Assembly (NCBI RefSeq): GCF_003339585.1
Contig: NZ_QPKF01000001.1
Coordinates: forward strand, 1,550,001 to 1,614,000
Source of the DNA: Exiguobacterium sp. RIT594
Lineage (GTDB): Bacteria; Bacillota; Bacilli; Exiguobacteriales; Exiguobacteriaceae
Direction of reading: 5' to 3'
DNA length: 64,000 bases
A model generated the notes under the pieces. That model did no database searches and was not told the origin of the DNA. It was given only the letters and a program-made list of their open reading frames with translations. Position 1 is the first letter of the stretch; each line of letters starts with the position of its first letter. Positions 61,583-64,000 of this stretch are shown here, piece after piece. The position numbers and the translations under genes are program-made.

Positions 61583-62464
61583 ATGAATAAAACCATCACA
61601 TGGACCGCTTCGGCATTACTTGCCACGACGCTATTACTGCCAACCGTTGCATCTGCCGAGCAGGTCGTCGATAAAACAATCATCACACTGGGCGAATCGC
61701 TTGGGGCAAAGGATAAAACATGGGTCTTGTCCCGCCTGAATGCACCGGAAGGCATCACTCCGATTATCGCGACGTCTGCGGACGAAGAAAAATATCTCGG
61801 GAAAAATATTCCCCAGTCCCAGCGCGGCGGCGGCATGTATTCCTCCGCCAAGATCGAGTTAGCCGAAAAAGGTGACGGTCTGTCCGTCGCAACGGAAAAT
61901 ATCACGTGGGTGACGAAAGACATGTACTTGAATGCCCTCGTCACGGCCGGCGTAACCGATGCCGACATCACCATCACATCCCCTTATAAAGTAACCGGCA
62001 CTTCGGCTTTGACCGGAATCATGAAAGCCTACGATCAGACGTCGGCTGAAACCGGGATCAAACTGACGGATGAACGAAAAGATTTGGCCCAACAAGAATT
62101 GTCCGTCACGTCGGACGTTGGGAAAACGGTCGGAACGGACAAAGTCGCCGACTTGATGAACGAAATCAAAGCGGAAATCGCCAAACAAAAACCGGAAACA
62201 AAAGTCGAGATCGAGAATGTCATCGTCCAAGTCATTCAAAACAACAACATCAATCTGTCCGATGCCCAGATGGAACGCTTGACCGGTTTGTTTAATCAAA
62301 TGGAGCAAGCAGACCTCAACTGGGGACAAATTGAAAATGGATTGAAGGATGCCGGGCAAAACATTCAATCCTTTGCAACCTCAGAAGAAACAAAAGGATT
62401 TTTTGCAAAGCTGTTTGACGGCTTAAGTGCATTTTTCAACTCCATTGCCGGCTTATTTAAATAA
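61583..62464 (+). CDS. Secreted DUF1002 protein, YpuA-like
   Basis: A 293-residue secreted protein with a signal peptide (cleavage near ASA-EQ). The DUF1002 region begins TIITLGESLGAKDKTWVLSRLNAP and includes YSSAKIELAEKG and TSPYKVTGTSALTGIMKAY. The C-terminus is amphipathic (FFAKLFDGLSAFFNS). B. subtilis YpuA is the nearest named relative, and its function is unknown. ACGGAGGAA precedes the ATG. Confidence 0.8.
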   Translation: MNKTITWTASALLATTLLLPTVASAEQVVDKTIITLGESLGAKDKTWVLSRLNAPEGITPIIATSADEEKYLGKNIPQSQRGGGMYSSAKIELAEKGDGLSVATENITWVTKDMYLNALVTAGVTDADITITSPYKVTGTSALTGIMKAYDQTSAETGIKLTDERKDLAQQELSVTSDVGKTVGTDKVADLMNEIKAEIAKQKPETKVEIENVIVQVIQNNNINLSDAQMERLTGLFNQMEQADLNWGQIENGLKDAGQNIQSFATSEETKGFFAKLFDGLSAFFNSIAGLFK

Positions 62465-62531
62465 TCTGTTCTTTCGTTCCGGTTGAAATGGTAAAATAGA
62501 GTCATCGAATGAGAAAAGGTGGTGGGAAGAC

Positions 62532-62612
62532 ATGGGTTTTGCTGCGTGTAAGCATTGGTTGATGGAACAACTTTATCTGTTGCGCGCAATTTTTCATGGA
62601 ATGGCGTTCTAA
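62532..62612 (+). CDS. Leader peptide of the ABC-F gene
   Basis: A 26-codon frame (MGFAACKHWLMEQLYLLRAI plus FHGMAF) with AAAGGTGG upstream. Its stop codon overlaps the 5' arm of a terminator-like hairpin. The position between promoter region and ABC-F start suggests a ribosome-stalling sensor, as in vmlR and other resistance genes. Confidence 0.5.
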   Translation: MGFAACKHWLMEQLYLLRAIFHGMAF

Positions 62613-62633
62613 GGGATCAGTCTGCCCTTTTTT
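62611..62633 (+). terminator. Attenuator hairpin 1 before the ABC-F gene
   Basis: AAGGG (62611-62615) pairs with CCCTT (62625-62629), with inner CAG/CTG, then six Ts. It begins at the leader stop codon. Confidence 0.5.
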
Positions 62634-62665
62634 GAAGAACTCCATACTTGAAAAATAAAGCAAAG

Positions 62666-62719
62666 CGCATCTTCCACGAGTCGAGGAGAGTGCTGTTTGC
62701 ACTCTCCTTTTTTGATGCG
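62666..62719 (+). terminator. Attenuator terminator 2 before the ABC-F gene
   Basis: GGAGAGTGC (62685-62693) pairs with GCACTCTCC (62699-62707), then six Ts. Outer CGCATC (62666-62671) can pair with GATGCG (62714-62719). It lies only 18 bases before the ABC-F start, so it must be bypassed for expression. Confidence 0.75.
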
Positions 62720-62737
62720 TCAGAGAGGACATTTCCT

Positions 62738-64000
62738 ATGATGATCTGCGACATGCAACACCTGACAAAACAATTCGGAGGCGAAGACGTTCTAACGGAC
62801 GTCTCCCTCTTTATCCAATCAAACGACCGGATCGGTTTAATCGGACGCAACGGGAGCGGGAAAACAACTCTCCTGCGTTTGATGGCACGACTTGATTCAC
62901 CCGATGCCGGGACTATCTATCAAAAAAGCGGACTATCGATCGGTTACTTGGAACAGTTACCGGTCTACAATTCCGGCATGACCGGACTTGATGTCCTATG
63001 GACCGCTTTTGCCTCCTTGCTCGACTTACGCCAGTCACTACACGATCTCGAACAAGCCATGACAACGAACACGGATCAAATCGAATCGTTGCTTGAGCAG
63101 TACACGAAGGTGACGGAAACATTCGAGCGGCAAGGCGGTTATCTGCTTGAATCCAAAGTCGACCGGATGATTAACGGTTTACGACTACATCCTCTACTCG
63201 ACCGGTCGTTCGAGCAGCTCAGCGGCGGCGAACAAACGAAAATCTGCCTCGGACGTATGCTGTTAACCGAACCCGATTTGTTGATTCTCGATGAGCCGAC
63301 GAACCATCTTGATCTCGAAGCCGTCGAATGGCTTGAATCCTTTTTATCGAGCTATGCCGGCGCCGTTCTGATCGTGTCACACGATCGTGTATTTCTCGAT
63401 ACGGTCGTAACGAGCATTGCCGAACTGGAAGATGGTCAGATTCAACTATACCGGGGGAACTATTCGTACTATATGACGGAAAAAGAACGGCTGTTGCTCG
63501 AGCAATTCCATGCCTATCAAGAACAACAAAAAAAAATCAAGCAAATGAAGGATGCGATCCGCCGCCTTCGCCAGTGGGCGAATGAAGCTTCTCCACCGAG
63601 CGAAAAGCTGTTTCGGAAAGCGAAATCGATGGAACGGGCACTTGAACGGATCGAACGTATTAAACGTCCTCAACTCGAAGCCGTGACGCCCGATGTCGTT
63701 TTTAATGCCCAAGGCAAAACAAGCCGGATGGTCTATCGACTAGAAGATGTCAGCGTCTCCTTTACCGAGAATCCTTTGTTTCACGCCTTAACTGTTGAAA
63801 TCGTCGCAAAAGATCGCCTGGCCATCGTCGGCGCCAATGGCAGCGGAAAAACGACACTGTTGCAACTGTTGTTAGGACGGATCCAACCGACAAGCGGTCT
63901 CATCTCGCGGGGGCCTTCGGTGAAAATCGGCTATTTATCGCAACACATCGATTTTCCTGACGATCAACGTTTGATTGATATCTTCCGGTCAAGTATCGCT
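62738..64000 (+). CDS. ABC-F ribosome-acting ATPase (cut by window end)
   Basis: The first 421 codons of an ABC-F protein. The first ATPase domain has Walker A GRNGSGKTT, signature LSGGEQTKICLGRM, Walker B LLILDEPTNHLDLEA and HDRVF. The interdomain P-site tether region (about 240-310) is rich in Lys, Arg and Gln. The second domain has Walker A GANGSGKTT before the window ends. There are no membrane helices. ABC-F proteins act on the ribosome, either as translation factors or by displacing antibiotics. The start at 62738 (or 62741) follows GAGAGG. The attenuated leader favours an inducible resistance role. Confidence 0.85.
   Translation, partial: MMICDMQHLTKQFGGEDVLTDVSLFIQSNDRIGLIGRNGSGKTTLLRLMARLDSPDAGTIYQKSGLSIGYLEQLPVYNSGMTGLDVLWTAFASLLDLRQSLHDLEQAMTTNTDQIESLLEQYTKVTETFERQGGYLLESKVDRMINGLRLHPLLDRSFEQLSGGEQTKICLGRMLLTEPDLLILDEPTNHLDLEAVEWLESFLSSYAGAVLIVSHDRVFLDTVVTSIAELEDGQIQLYRGNYSYYMTEKERLLLEQFHAYQEQQKKIKQMKDAIRRLRQWANEASPPSEKLFRKAKSMERALERIERIKRPQLEAVTPDVVFNAQGKTSRMVYRLEDVSVSFTENPLFHALTVEIVAKDRLAIVGANGSGKTTLLQLLLGRIQPTSGLISRGPSVKIGYLSQHIDFPDDQRLIDIFRSSIA

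Overview
The window reads as low-to-mid G+C Bacillota chromosome. Its gene order echoes Bacillus subtilis in several places: xerD-fur-nudF-yqkF, rnz/yqjE/yqjA, and yqiW(brxB)-artPQR. It also carries a liquefying alpha-amylase, GapN, and a Spo0M without neighbouring sporulation genes. The most likely source is Exiguobacterium, which is an inference from gene content because no search was run. Every gene call comes from reading the sequence. I saw no rRNA, tRNA or CRISPR array.

Layout. 1-3.2 kb: xerD (partial), fur with a likely autoregulatory operator, nudF, an aldo/keto reductase and a DJ-1/PfpI protein. 3.3-11.2 kb: a PadR regulator and an eight-gene leftward operon (metallo-hydrolase, SDR, ABC binding lipoprotein, two permeases, ATPase, CDP-alcohol phosphatidyltransferase, Nudix hydrolase). 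The last six genes parallel E. coli ynjBCD-ynjF-nudG. 11.3-17.6 kb: gapN, then signalling genes (cheV with a sigma-D-like -10, an Hpt protein, a response regulator/PP2C phosphatase), corA, and a YtxH stress protein behind a sigma-B-like promoter. 17.6-21.7 kb: an ElyC/SanA-like protein and divergent secreted enzymes, nuclease bsn and alpha-amylase amyS with a CcpA cre site.

21.9-31.3 kb: a rightward operon of MoxR ATPase, DUF58, two peptide-type permeases, an FAD oxidase, a six-helix MFS-like protein and a two-gene ABC exporter. It is interrupted at about 25.86-27.37 kb by an IscB element with its omega-RNA. The element lies exactly between the ribosome binding site and the start codon of the FAD-oxidase gene, and the empty site can be rebuilt from the flanks. 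31.3-43.4 kb: transporters (one MFS gene has an in-frame stop near its natural start), a large orphan histidine kinase, topB with a coupled unknown gene, an EamA permease and an SDR. 43.4-48.2 kb: a leftward operon of rnz, an unknown membrane protein, a DUF4430 lipoprotein and an ECF transporter whose ATPase is a fusion of two complementary degenerate halves. 48.3-64 kb: a small sigma-region-3-like protein, peptidase, 35-residue membrane miniprotein, ArAE protein, glucosaminidase, ppaC, an FadH-like SDR, ZIP transporter, HD hydrolase, artPQR, brxB, a methyltransferase, spo0M, tenA under a TPP riboswitch, a YpuA-like protein, and an ABC-F gene (cut by the window end) behind a leader peptide and terminator-type attenuator.

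The strongest candidates for new biology are the IscB insertion, the fused ECF ATPase, the ynj-like transporter/lipid-head-group cassette and the ABC-F attenuator.
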